A program made the translations under genes and the position numbers. 64,000 nt of DNA from Ciceribacter sp. T2.26MG-112.2. Its GTDB lineage: Bacteria > Pseudomonadota > Alphaproteobacteria > Rhizobiales > Rhizobiaceae. Of this stretch, positions 1 to 8,721 are shown one piece after another. Each line of letters starts with the position of its first letter. The stretch's first letter is position 1. The notes below the pieces were generated by a model. It was not told the DNA's origin and did no database searches. It was given only the letters and a program-made list of their open reading frames with translations. The stretch covers positions 1-64,000 of the forward strand of contig NZ_UEYQ01000014.1 of assembly GCF_900492205.1 (NCBI RefSeq), in the 5' to 3' direction.

Positions 1-85
1 ACCCCAGCCTGCCCCGCACCCCTCGGCCCCTTTCGGCACAGGCCGCCCTGCCGCCAATGGAATTTCTCAACGCCCCTTCAGTCTT

Positions 86-107
86 TGGTAACCAAGTTCG
101 GTAACCA
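86..107. promoter_or_regulatory. Paired GGTAACCA repeats upstream of ccrM
   Basis: Two copies of GGTAACCA lie at 87-94 and 100-107, the first inside the palindrome TGGTAACCA. They sit 46-66 bp before the ccrM start codon and read as a two-half-site operator. CtrA sites (TTAA-N7-TTAA) would need closer spacing, so the binding protein is unknown. GGTAACC also occurs in the HxlR-associated promoters near 35.3 and 36.9 kb. Confidence 0.35.
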
Positions 108-149
108 TAGGCCTCTATTCCAGTGCTGCGTCAGCGTAAGAGTGAGTAA

Positions 150-1320
<1,171 letters not shown>

Positions 1321-1356
1321 CCGGTCTTGTACCTCTAGTCCCGGCAGGAGAGCCTT

Positions 1357-1384
1357 GACGCCCGGTGCGAAAGCGCCGGGCGTC
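1357..1384. terminator. GC-rich hairpin between convergent genes
   Basis: GACGCCCGG at 1357-1365 pairs with CCGGGCGTC at 1376-1384, with a GAAA-type loop. It lies between ccrM and the convergent NTF2-like gene and may end transcription from either side. Confidence 0.5.
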
Positions 1385-1408
1385 ATCCGTTTCCAGGCAC
1401 GTCTGGTC

Positions 1409-1771
1409 CTAGACCTTGTAGTCGGTGACCTCGACCGAGACGATCTTGCCGTCGGCATTGAAGGTAATGGTCTCCTCGCCGAAGCGGATGAGCGGCTCGC
1501 CGGTCTCGGCATGGGTCGCCTTCAAACGCCACACCGCGCGGGCGGAAAGCGGCGAGACCGCCTCGATCAGTTCGTCGACCGCCTGCTGGTCGGGATAGGT
1601 TGTGAAATACTGCCGAAACGCCGCCAGGATTGCGTCGCGCCCCTGAAGCCCTCCGACCTTCACGGAGCCATAGACGGCCTCCTCTGCGTAGAAATCTTCG
1701 ATGACGGCGAAGTCGAGATCGTTGACGGCGTCGAGATAGCGCTTGGCGGCGGCGACGGGATCGAAGGTCAT
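1409..1771 (-). CDS. NTF2-like / SnoaL-like small protein
   Basis: A 120-residue protein with the NTF2/SnoaL fold pattern: an N-terminal helix around YLDAVNDLDF, then a strand-rich half ending in a pattern of alternating hydrophobics. This superfamily includes isomerases, hydrolases and binding domains, so no reaction can be assigned. The start has a good ribosome site (GGAG, 5 bases upstream). It is divergent from the O-GlcNAc transferase homologue, leaving about 105 bp for both promoters if that gene starts at 1877. Confidence 0.75.
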   Translation of the reverse strand: MTFDPVAAAKRYLDAVNDLDFAVIEDFYAEEAVYGSVKVGGLQGRDAILAAFRQYFTTYPDQQAVDELIEAVSPLSARAVWRLKATHAETGEPLIRFGEETITFNADGKIVSVEVTDYKV

Positions 1772-1876
1772 GAAGGCTCCGGAAAGGGCGGGAATATGAA
1801 GGCTGCCGGCGGGTCGCGGCGGCCGGGCGCCACCTTCGCCCAGTCGACAGTTTCGGACAAGTCGGTCCGCCTAACC

Positions 1877-3763
1877 ATGGCGGCGAAACATGGGGATGAC
1901 GAAGACGTGACGGCATTGCTGGATCAGGCGAAGCGGCAGTTCAACGAGGGCGATCTCCAGTCCGCGCTCGCGACGCTCTATGCGCTGTTCGAGACAGAGC
2001 GCGGCGACGCCCAGCCGATGATCCTCGCCGCCACCATCTACGAGCGGCTGGGCGACCGCGCCATGGCCGCGACCTTCTATGCCGGCGCCATCGATCTGAC
2101 CCCTAACCTCAAACGCGAAGTCGCCTTCCGCGCCGCTTCCCACTATCTCGCCGTCGGCGACGGCGATGCAGCCCTTTCCGCCCTGCGGATGCTGGAAAAG
2201 CATCTGCCGGACGATCTCGATCTCGCCCATTCGATCTGCAGCCTTCATCGCGAGGCCGGCCGCTATTCCGACGCGCTGCCCTATGCCCGCACGCTGGCGG
2301 AGAAGGGCCAGAACTTCGGCAATTTCCTCAATGCCGGTATCGTGCTGTCGGGGCTCGGCCTCTATGAGGAGGCCTATCCGCCCCTGCTTCAGGCCTATGT
2401 CGCGAACCCGCAAGAACGGCTGGCGCTGTCCGAGCTCTTCTGGTGCGCCGGAAACCTTTGCGATTTCCCGCTGGCCGATCGTCTGCAGGGCGAGCTTCAG
2501 GCGGCCTATGCCCGCGAGGGCGTGACCGCCGACATCCGCGAAAATGCCTTCCGCGCGCTCGTCTGGTCCGGCGACGAGGAATATCACGCCCGCTGCGCCC
2601 GCCGCACGGCCGAAGCGGTCTTTCCCCCGGTCGCGTCGAAATGGTCGCGCAGCGAACGTGCGCCCGGCCCGATCCGCATCGGCTACCTGTCCTCGGATTT
2701 CTGCGATCACGCCACCATGGCGCTGTTTGCCGGCGTGCTGGAAGCCCATGATCGCGAGAACTTCGCCGTTTACGGCATCTGCCACACGGCGGAAGACCAG
2801 CGCAAAGGCCCCGTGCGCGAGCGTTTCCTCGAGGCGATCGATTTCTACATCGACATTCTGCCCTTAGACGACGATGCCGCCGCCGAACTGGTGCGCTCGC
2901 TCGATCTCGACATTCTCGTCGACCTCAAGGGCTTCACCCAGGGCAACCGGCTCGGCATCTTCTGCCGCCGTCCGGCACCGGTGCAGGTCACCTATCTCGG
3001 TTTCCCCGGTTCGGTCACGGGGGTGGGCATCGACTATGCCGTCACCGACCGCATCGTCACGCCCGACCGCTCGATCCCCTTCTACCAGGAAAAGCTGCTC
3101 CGTCTCGACGGCAGCTACCAGGCGAACGACCGCAGCCGCGAGGCGGTGGAGCGCGCGCCCGACCGCGCCGAGGCCCGCCGGGCCCATGGCCTGCCGCTCG
3201 ATGGCGTCGTGTTCTGCTCCTTCAACCAGCCACAGAAGATCCGCAGCCACATGTTTGTCGCCTGGATGCAGGTGCTGGCCGCGGTCGAAGGCTCCGTGTT
3301 GTGGCTGGCGGAGCAGTCGCCGCTCACAAGGGCAAACCTGCAGAAGGCTGCAAAAGCCCACGGCATCGATCCGGCCCGCCTGGTCTTCGCCCCGAAAAAG
3401 CCGCTGGCCGAGCATCTGCGCCGCCTCGTCGAAGCCGACATCGCCCTCGATACCGCACCGTATAACGGCCACACCACCACGTCGGACGCGCTCTGGTGCG
3501 GCGTGCCAGTCATCACCGTCAAGGGCACGAGCTTTGCCAGCCGCGTGTCGGAAAGCCTGCTTTCCGCCGTCGGCCAGCCGCAGCTCGTTGCCGGTGACCT
3601 TTCAGAATTCGTCCGCCTGGCGGTCGAACTGGCGCAGGACGGAGACCGCCATCTCCGCCTGCGCCAGGACTTGATCGAGGCGCGCACGTCAGCGCCGCTG
3701 TTCGACACGGCCCTTTTCACCCGCCGGCTCGAGGAAAAGTTTCTCGAGATCGCCGCGGGCTGA
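1877..3763 (+). CDS. TPR / O-GlcNAc transferase (SPINDLY-type) family protein
   Basis: A 628-residue protein with an N-terminal region of about 230 residues that resembles TPR helical repeats and a C-terminal OGT-like glycosyltransferase domain. Family motifs include GYLSSDF near residue 269, a DLKGFTQGNR block, LGFPGS, and LDTAPYNGHTTTSD near residue 524, the usual UDP-sugar-binding end of the fold. Bacterial relatives glycosylate proteins such as flagellins, but the acceptor here is unknown. An ATG at 1796 with a purine-rich leader is possible, but it would leave only 24 bp to the divergent gene, so 1877 is preferred. No flagellar gene is adjacent. Confidence 0.85.
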   Translation: MAAKHGDDEDVTALLDQAKRQFNEGDLQSALATLYALFETERGDAQPMILAATIYERLGDRAMAATFYAGAIDLTPNLKREVAFRAASHYLAVGDGDAALSALRMLEKHLPDDLDLAHSICSLHREAGRYSDALPYARTLAEKGQNFGNFLNAGIVLSGLGLYEEAYPPLLQAYVANPQERLALSELFWCAGNLCDFPLADRLQGELQAAYAREGVTADIRENAFRALVWSGDEEYHARCARRTAEAVFPPVASKWSRSERAPGPIRIGYLSSDFCDHATMALFAGVLEAHDRENFAVYGICHTAEDQRKGPVRERFLEAIDFYIDILPLDDDAAAELVRSLDLDILVDLKGFTQGNRLGIFCRRPAPVQVTYLGFPGSVTGVGIDYAVTDRIVTPDRSIPFYQEKLLRLDGSYQANDRSREAVERAPDRAEARRAHGLPLDGVVFCSFNQPQKIRSHMFVAWMQVLAAVEGSVLWLAEQSPLTRANLQKAAKAHGIDPARLVFAPKKPLAEHLRRLVEADIALDTAPYNGHTTTSDALWCGVPVITVKGTSFASRVSESLLSAVGQPQLVAGDLSEFVRLAVELAQDGDRHLRLRQDLIEARTSAPLFDTALFTRRLEEKFLEIAAG

Positions 3764-3769
3764 TCGGTC

Positions 3770-4126
3770 CTATCGGTTGCCCGCTCGTTTCGGCTTGTCC
3801 TCGCCGCCGTCTTCGGAAGCAAAGATGCTCGTAAGAACAGCGGGTTTCCTGTCCGGAAAGCGCGCGATGATCTCGAGGTCACCTCCCATCGCCGTGATGT
3901 AGTCGCGCAGGGTCGACAGGAGCAGATCGCTGCGACGCTCCATGCGCGAAACGTTTTCCTGATTGACGCCGAGAATTTCGGCCACCTTTTCCTGCGTCAG
4001 GTCTCGTGCCTTGCGCAGGTCCTGCAGGGTCCGGTACTCATCGAGCCGTTCCTGGCCGCGCTTTTCCAGTTCCCTGCGCTTTTCCTCGGGCAGGGCGGCC
4101 AGAGCCTCGTCAAGCGTTCTTGCCAT
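3770..4126 (-). CDS. XRE-family antitoxin of a HigBA/RelE-type pair
   Basis: A 118-residue protein with a helix-turn-helix at residues ~35-65 (TQEKVAEILGVNQENVSRME). An N-terminal helical region and a basic tail flank it. It lies downstream of and overlaps the toxin-like gene by 17 bases, the usual layout of toxin-first higBA modules. The likely role is to neutralise the toxin and repress the shared promoter. The convergent OGT homologue ends 6 bases away. Confidence 0.82.
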   Translation of the reverse strand: MARTLDEALAALPEEKRRELEKRGQERLDEYRTLQDLRKARDLTQEKVAEILGVNQENVSRMERRSDLLLSTLRDYITAMGGDLEIIARFPDRKPAVLTSIFASEDGGEDKPKRAGNR

Positions 4127-4484
4127 CGTCTTTTCCTTCCAGATCCTTCAGGTGCTGCGTGAAGCGCCGGTCCGCCTTGTCGATCAGCTGTCTATAGAAG
4201 CGCTTTTCGCTCCCGCCGGACTTGTCCGCTGCGACAAGCAACACGGCCTGCCGCTTCGGGTCGAACGCATAGGCGACCCGCCAGACGCCGTCATCGGCCT
4301 TGAAGCGCAGTTCCTTCATATTCGGGTGGCGAGAGCCCTTTAGTGTGTCGGCCCATGGGCGCCCGAGCTGCGGGCCATAGGTCTTGAGCAGCGGCAGGCT
4401 CGCGAAGATTTCGTCCCTGACCGGCTCGGGCAGGGCCTCGAATTCCGGATCGAAGGCTTCATGCAGCAATACGCTCCAGGTCAT
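4110..4484 (-). CDS. RelE/HigB-like toxin (phage Gp49-like)
   Basis: A 124-residue protein of the HigB/Gp49-like RelE superfamily. Recognisable parts are the DPEFEALPEPVRDEI helix, the LGRPWADTLKGSRHPNMKEL segment and the strand WRVAYAFDPKRQAVLL, then a K/R-rich end (KRFYRQLIDKADRRF) like those that carry RNase residues in the family. Relatives cleave mRNA on the ribosome. The ATG at 4484 matches the usual start; an upstream in-frame ATG at 4508 would add eight atypical residues. The 17-base overlap with the antitoxin gene implies coupled translation. Confidence 0.82.
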   Translation of the reverse strand: MTWSVLLHEAFDPEFEALPEPVRDEIFASLPLLKTYGPQLGRPWADTLKGSRHPNMKELRFKADDGVWRVAYAFDPKRQAVLLVAADKSGGSEKRFYRQLIDKADRRFTQHLKDLEGKDDGKNA

Positions 4485-4552
4485 GCAAAAATATGACATG
4501 GAGCGCATATGAGTTCAATGGCATTTTGCCGAGGTGACCCGCACCCTAGATC

Positions 4553-5167
4553 CTAGACCTCGACGCCTAGATCCTTCAGGTCCGCCTTCAGCTTGTCCGC
4601 TCCGAGGAACTGAACCGCCTGCCAGCCGGCAGCGCGGGCGCCTTCGACATTGACGGTGACGTCGTCGATGAACAGGCTGGCCGCCGGGTCGAGACCGAAA
4701 TCGGCGGCGTGGCGCTGGTAGATCGCTACATCCGGTTTCAGCAGGCCGATCTCGCCGGACACGGTCACGCCGCGCGGCAGGTCGAGGAACGGATACATCC
4801 GCCGCGCGTCCCGGAACGTGTCGGCGGCGAAATTGGTCAGCATGGTGACGTCGCGCCCGGCATCGATCAGGCCCTTCATGATCGCCACGCTGTCCTCATA
4901 GGCATACGGCACCATTTCATGCCAGTTCAGCCGGAAGGCGCGGATCTGCTCTTCGCGCTCGGGATAGCGGGCAATCACCTCCGCCTCGGCCTCGGCCCAT
5001 CCGCGCCCGCGGTCCTGCTCCAGGTTCCAGTCATGGGTGCAGACATTGTCGAAGAACCAGCGACGCTCCGCCTCGTCGGGAATGATGCGGGAATAGGGCA
5101 GGTTGGGGTCGTAATGGATCAGCACCTTGCCGATGTCGAAGACGATATGGCGGATGGGCTCGGGCAT
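4553..5167 (-). CDS. HAD-superfamily hydrolase
   Basis: A 204-residue HAD-like hydrolase. Motif I is FDIGKVL near residue 11: the first Asp is present but the second, catalytic-acid position of the usual DxD is Gly, as in some HAD subfamilies. Motif II is LTNF, motif III the Lys in GLLKPD, and motif IV IDDV. Such proteins dephosphorylate small metabolites or dehalogenate. It starts 3 bp downstream of the mutY stop and probably shares its transcript. Substrate unknown; the unusual motif I may matter for activity. Confidence 0.82.
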   Translation of the reverse strand: MPEPIRHIVFDIGKVLIHYDPNLPYSRIIPDEAERRWFFDNVCTHDWNLEQDRGRGWAEAEAEVIARYPEREEQIRAFRLNWHEMVPYAYEDSVAIMKGLIDAGRDVTMLTNFAADTFRDARRMYPFLDLPRGVTVSGEIGLLKPDVAIYQRHAADFGLDPAASLFIDDVTVNVEGARAAGWQAVQFLGADKLKADLKDLGVEV

Positions 5168-5170
5168 GTC

Positions 5171-6268
5171 TTATCCTTTGCTGATGGAAAACGCGGTCGG
5201 AATAGCGGCGGCAATTGCTTTTTTCATGACAGTCGGCAGCGCCTCGCCGTCAAGATTTGTGACCGGCGCCCAGAAGCCGTGAACCGCGCCGGCCTCCGCG
5301 CGGGAAACCTGCACCCGGTAGACGCCGAGCCTAAGCTCGAAATGGGTAAACACATGGGTGACGGTGCCGCAGGCCTGCCAGCCGGCGGCAAACGGCGCGG
5401 CTTCAACGCCCGTCTCGCCGTCGACCCGCGACGTCCAGGCCGTGGTCGGCACCTCGGTCATGCCGCCGAGCAGGCCGCTGTCCGGCCGGCGCCTTAAGAG
5501 CAGGTGCCCGTCGCTATCCACCGCGACGAAGGCGGCCCCGAGCCGCACCGGCTTTTCCTTCTTCGCCGCCTTGACCGGAAACCGCTCCGGATCGGCGGTG
5601 GCGAGCGCCATGCAGACATCGTTGAACGGACAGAGCGCGCAGGCGGGCCGCTTGGGCGTGCAGATCGTCGCGCCGAGATCCATCATCGCCTGGGCGAAAT
5701 CGCCCGGCCGGTCCTGCGGCGTCATCGCCGCGACGTGGGCCTTCATCTGTGGTTTGGAACCGGGCAGGGGCGCGTCGATGGCAAAGAGCCGCGAGATCAC
5801 TCGCTCGACATTGCCGTCCATCACCGCCGCGGGGCGGTTGAAGGCGATCGCCGCGACGGCGGCTGCCGTGTAGTCGCCGATGCCGGGAAGCGCCTTCAGG
5901 CCGTCCTCCGTGTCGGGAAAGCGGCCGCCATGCGCAGCCGCAACGGCCTCGGCGCATTTCTTCAGGTTGCGGGCTCGCGCGTAGTAGCCAAGCCCCGCCC
6001 AGGCGACCATCACGTCTTCGGAGGGAGCGGCCGCCAGATCGCCGACGGTCGGCCAAAGCCCGACGAACTTGGCGAAATAGGCCTTCACCGCCGCAACCGT
6101 GGTCTGCTGCAGCATCACCTCCGACAGCCAGATGTGATAGGGATCGGGCGTCACACCACGCCTGGCCATGGCCGGCGAAATGCGCCAGGGCAGGTCGCGG
6201 TGGTGGCGATCATACCAGGCGAGCAGGGGCGCGGCCGCGGGTTTCTTCTGGATTGTCACGCTGGTCAT
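5171..6268 (-). CDS. mutY: A/G-specific adenine DNA glycosylase
   Basis: A 365-residue MutY that removes adenine mispaired with 8-oxoguanine. Visible features are the helix-hairpin-helix LPGIGDYTAAAV, the catalytic Asp in VMDGNVERV, and a [4Fe-4S] ligand set C-x6-C-x2-C-x5-C (CTPKRPACALCPFNDVC). The C-terminal ~130 residues form a NUDIX-like 8-oxoG recognition domain. The ATG at 6268 was chosen because longer extensions have no MutY similarity. It is divergent from the DUF721 gene. Confidence 0.95.
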   Translation of the reverse strand: MTSVTIQKKPAAAPLLAWYDRHHRDLPWRISPAMARRGVTPDPYHIWLSEVMLQQTTVAAVKAYFAKFVGLWPTVGDLAAAPSEDVMVAWAGLGYYARARNLKKCAEAVAAAHGGRFPDTEDGLKALPGIGDYTAAAVAAIAFNRPAAVMDGNVERVISRLFAIDAPLPGSKPQMKAHVAAMTPQDRPGDFAQAMMDLGATICTPKRPACALCPFNDVCMALATADPERFPVKAAKKEKPVRLGAAFVAVDSDGHLLLRRRPDSGLLGGMTEVPTTAWTSRVDGETGVEAAPFAAGWQACGTVTHVFTHFELRLGVYRVQVSRAEAGAVHGFWAPVTNLDGEALPTVMKKAIAAAIPTAFSISKG

Positions 6269-6352
6269 TTGCCGCTTGAAGGGAAAGTGCCCTATATCTG
6301 GCCAAATCACCCGGCCGTTCAAGGGGGATGTGAAAGGCTTACACGGTATTCC

Positions 6353-6850
6353 ATGCGTGCTCCCAGAAAAGGCGTGATCCAGATTTCCGAGGTGGCGAAC
6401 GGCATCATCGATCCGGTGCTCGCCCGCCGCGCCGGCATCACCACGGCGCTGCTCGGTTCCTGGGACGAGATCGCCGGCGAGAATTTCGCCGATTGCACGA
6501 GGCCGGAAAAGATCGCCTGGCCGCGCCGCAGCGATTCCAGCGACGAAGGCGGCCACAGGCCCGGCGTGCTCACCATTGCCTGCGAAGGCGCCCGCGCGCT
6601 CTTTCTCTCGCACGCCCAGGGCGAACTCATTTCGCGCATCAACGGCTTCTTCGGCTATCCGGCGATCGGCCAGATCCGCATCGTCCAGAAGCCCGTCTCG
6701 ACCGCGACGCTGAAGCGCCCGCGCCCGCGCAAGCTGGAGGGCGAAAAGGCCAGGAAGCTCGCCGGCATGATGGAAGGCATCACCGACGACAAGCTTCGCC
6801 TGGCAATCGAGCGTCTCGGCACGGGTGTGATGTCGCAGCGGCGCAAATAG
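6353..6850 (+). CDS. DUF721/DciA-like protein
   Basis: A 165-residue protein with the DUF721 pattern: an N-terminal helix (VLARRAGITTALLGSWDEIAG), LTIACEGARALFL, then ELISRINGFFGYPAIGQIRI. The family includes DciA, which helps load the replicative helicase in many bacteria; the link is by family only. The C-terminal tail is rich in Lys and Arg. It is divergent from mutY with about 84 bp between starts. The upstream ribosome site is weak, so the exact start is uncertain. Confidence 0.82.
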   Translation: MRAPRKGVIQISEVANGIIDPVLARRAGITTALLGSWDEIAGENFADCTRPEKIAWPRRSDSSDEGGHRPGVLTIACEGARALFLSHAQGELISRINGFFGYPAIGQIRIVQKPVSTATLKRPRPRKLEGEKARKLAGMMEGITDDKLRLAIERLGTGVMSQRRK

Positions 6851-6859
6851 CACTGGGGT

Positions 6860-6922
6860 GTCTCAGTGACGAAGGACGTACGTGCCCCTCGTTCCAGTTC
6901 ACCTTGTGCTGGAATCCATCTC
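6860..6922. repeat. Short dispersed-type palindromic element
   Basis: The stretch downstream of the DUF721 gene reads on the minus strand as ATGGATTCCAGCACAAGG followed by an imperfect inverted copy (CCAGCAC-AAG-GTG-AA-CTGG). This resembles the small intergenic palindromes common in proteobacterial genomes. No second copy was seen in this window. Confidence 0.35.
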
Positions 6923-7295
6923 TCAAATCCTGAGTCTTCTGGTGGCCTCCAGGAAGGATCCACCAAGGAAGACCGCGAAGGGGAGCATGGGGACGTAATA
7001 CAAGTAGCTTTGGTCTTGGCTCTCTTGGATTGTCTGGGAGAAAATTTGGGAGCCAACCACTAAAGGAAACAGAACAGTCAAAGCCCATTTTGGTTCCGTC
7101 TTGTTGTCTCTTACTAAATCTTCATCGTTGGGTCCGGTAATTCGCTGTGTTGATTTAAGATTGAGGAATCTGAAATAGAAGAAAAGAGCGTAGTGAAAGC
7201 TGACGTAAGTCGGGAAAAAACCCGCGATAGCCTGTCAGAAACATCGTCACTATCGGGACATTCGACAGGAGCAATATCTTTGTATGTCTAATCAT
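6923..7295 (-). pseudogene. AT-rich small membrane-protein gene, apparently frameshifted
   Basis: On the minus strand a 106-codon stop-free run ends at the TGA at 6923-6925, with no ATG near its upstream end. In another frame, an ATG at 7295 opens the reading frame MIRHTKILLLSNVPIV and runs into the hexa-A/T tract at 7215-7220. Removing one base of that tract joins the two frames into about 123 residues with two to four hydrophobic segments, for example WALTVLFPLVVG and YVPMLPFAVFLGGSFL. Base composition is far more AT-rich than the neighbours, suggesting acquisition. It may be a sequencing error, a phase-variable tract or a dead gene. Family not recognised. Confidence 0.5.
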
Positions 7296-7665
7296 CTTTG
7301 TCGTATCTTTACTGAATTAAGATATGCGGGTCCTTGAATTTCACGCCACGATGCGCGGGCCCCAGCTTCCACCGAAACGTGTTTTGCCTCAGCAACTGAC
7401 CAGATCCAAGGGGGGCAGCCGCGAACAGCGCAAAACTCCTGAAGCCGCCGGTCCAATTTTTCATCTTCGGTCGCTCGCGGCCAAGCGAGACATCGCGGCC
7501 AATACCGACACTGTATCCGCCCAGCCGCGAACATGAAGAAGATTTAATGCGTTAGGCCTCCTGAAGTCACGATTCTTTGATGTCGGGGCAGGGTGCCCGC
7601 CTTGTTTGCTGCCGATTGCCGCGATAACGGTTGGCAACGTCAAAAACAGTCATCAGGGTGCATTG
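7296..7665. other. Gene-free stretch upstream of the DsbA-like gene
   Basis: No convincing coding frame was found. It includes the leader and promoter of the DsbA-like gene, a small palindrome GGGCA-GGG-TGCCC near 7588, and a GATTC (GANTC) site at 7571. Short open frames here lack ribosome sites and coding-type composition. Confidence 0.4.
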
Positions 7666-8529
7666 ATGCCGAAACTCGATCCGATCCTCTCCAAGAGCCG
7701 CCTGCTCGGTGGCGCCGCCGTCATCGCCATGGCCGCCATGCTCGCGTCCTGCAGCGACGACACCGAAAAGAAGGCTGCCGACGCGCCGAAGCCGGCTGAA
7801 ACCAGCACGGCAACGCCCGCCGCTCCGGCCGAAACGGCAACGGCGCCCGCGGCCACGCCTGCACCGGCCGCCGCACCGGCTCCAGCCGCTACCGAGACCG
7901 CCCAGGCGCCGGCTCCTGCAGCCGAGCCGGCAGCACCCGCCGCCAAGGTCGAACTGCCGACCTCAGACCGCGACATCGACATGGAAGAGGCGCTGAAGCC
8001 CGGTCCGCTCAAGGAAATGGCGCTCGGCGATCCGAACGCCCCGGTCAAGATCATCGAATACATGTCGATGACCTGCTCGCACTGCGCCAACTTCCACACC
8101 AGGACCTTCGACGCGATCAAGGCCAAGTATGTGGACAGCGGCAAGGCCTATTTCATCGTCCGCGAATTCCCGTTCCCGGGCGACACCGCATCGCTTGCCG
8201 CCTTCATGCTGGCGCGCTGCACGCCGGAGGAACGGTTCTTCCCCTTCGTCTCGATGTTCATGAAGCAGCAGATGACCTGGGCCGCCCCGGCCAACAACGA
8301 TGTGCGCGGCGCCATGCTGCAATTGTCGAAACTGGGTGGTTTTACACAGGAGAGCTTCGACGCCTGCTTGACGAACCAGAAACTTGCCGCTGATGTGTCC
8401 GCAGTCCGGGATCGCGGGGCCAAGGATTTCGGCATTCAGTCGACGCCGACCTTCCTGATCAACGGCAAGAGCTATTCGGGGGACATGTCGGTTGAAACCA
8501 TGTCGGCGCTCATCGACAGCATGCTCTGA
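7666..8529 (+). CDS. DsbA-family thiol oxidoreductase, predicted lipoprotein
   Basis: A 287-residue envelope protein. The N-terminus is a lipoprotein signal with lipobox LASC (residues ~32-35). An Ala/Pro-rich linker of about 80 residues follows, then a DsbA-like thioredoxin fold with CSHC at residues 137-140 and the cis-Pro loop (QSTPTFLING). It is expected to form or rearrange disulfides in periplasmic proteins. The long linker would hold the domain away from the membrane. It lies upstream of smc, separated by a terminator and a RIME element. Confidence 0.9.
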   Translation: MPKLDPILSKSRLLGGAAVIAMAAMLASCSDDTEKKAADAPKPAETSTATPAAPAETATAPAATPAPAAAPAPAATETAQAPAPAAEPAAPAAKVELPTSDRDIDMEEALKPGPLKEMALGDPNAPVKIIEYMSMTCSHCANFHTRTFDAIKAKYVDSGKAYFIVREFPFPGDTASLAAFMLARCTPEERFFPFVSMFMKQQMTWAAPANNDVRGAMLQLSKLGGFTQESFDACLTNQKLAADVSAVRDRGAKDFGIQSTPTFLINGKSYSGDMSVETMSALIDSML

Positions 8530-8549
8530 TCGGCGCTCCGGCATTCTGG

Positions 8550-8585
8550 CGGGCGGCGGGCAAACCCGCGCGCCCGTTTTTGCTT
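8550..8585 (+). terminator. Rho-independent terminator after the DsbA-like gene
   Basis: CGGGCG plus GCGGG (8550-8560) pairs with CCCGC and CGCCCG (8565-8576), with one bulged base, followed by TTTTT and TGCTTTT. It is 20 bp after the stop codon. Confidence 0.8.
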
Positions 8586-8588
8586 TTA

Positions 8589-8711
8589 CCCTCTTCTCCC
8601 CTGCGGGGAGAAGTGCCGAACGATGTGAGGCGATGATGAGGGGGCTTCGCGCACGACGTCCCCCCTCATCCGGCCCTGCGGGCCACCTTCTCCCCGCTGG
8701 GGAGAAGAGGA
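8589..8711. repeat. RIME-like palindromic repeat
   Basis: Two hairpins, CTTCTCCCC-TGC-GGGGAGAAG near 8593 and a second built from CCACCTTCTCCCC...GGGGAGAAG near 8683-8706, are joined by a CCCCTCATCCGGCCCTGCGG block. This is typical of Rhizobium intergenic mosaic elements. A related element is at 58074-58192. Its right end supplies the AGGAGG-like ribosome site of smc. Confidence 0.8.
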
Positions 8712-8721
8712 GGCTTGCGGC

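Noticed and set aside
86-107. CtrA binding site upstream of ccrM
   Set aside because: The TAA cores are 13 bp apart, not the 11 expected for TTAA-N7-TTAA, and the first T of each half is G.
5504-6352. N-terminal extension of the DUF721 gene frame
   Set aside because: It is antisense to mutY, whose catalytic motifs are intact.
7324-7536. Short frames upstream of the DsbA-like gene
   Set aside because: No ribosome site, no domain, and they overlap one another on both strands.
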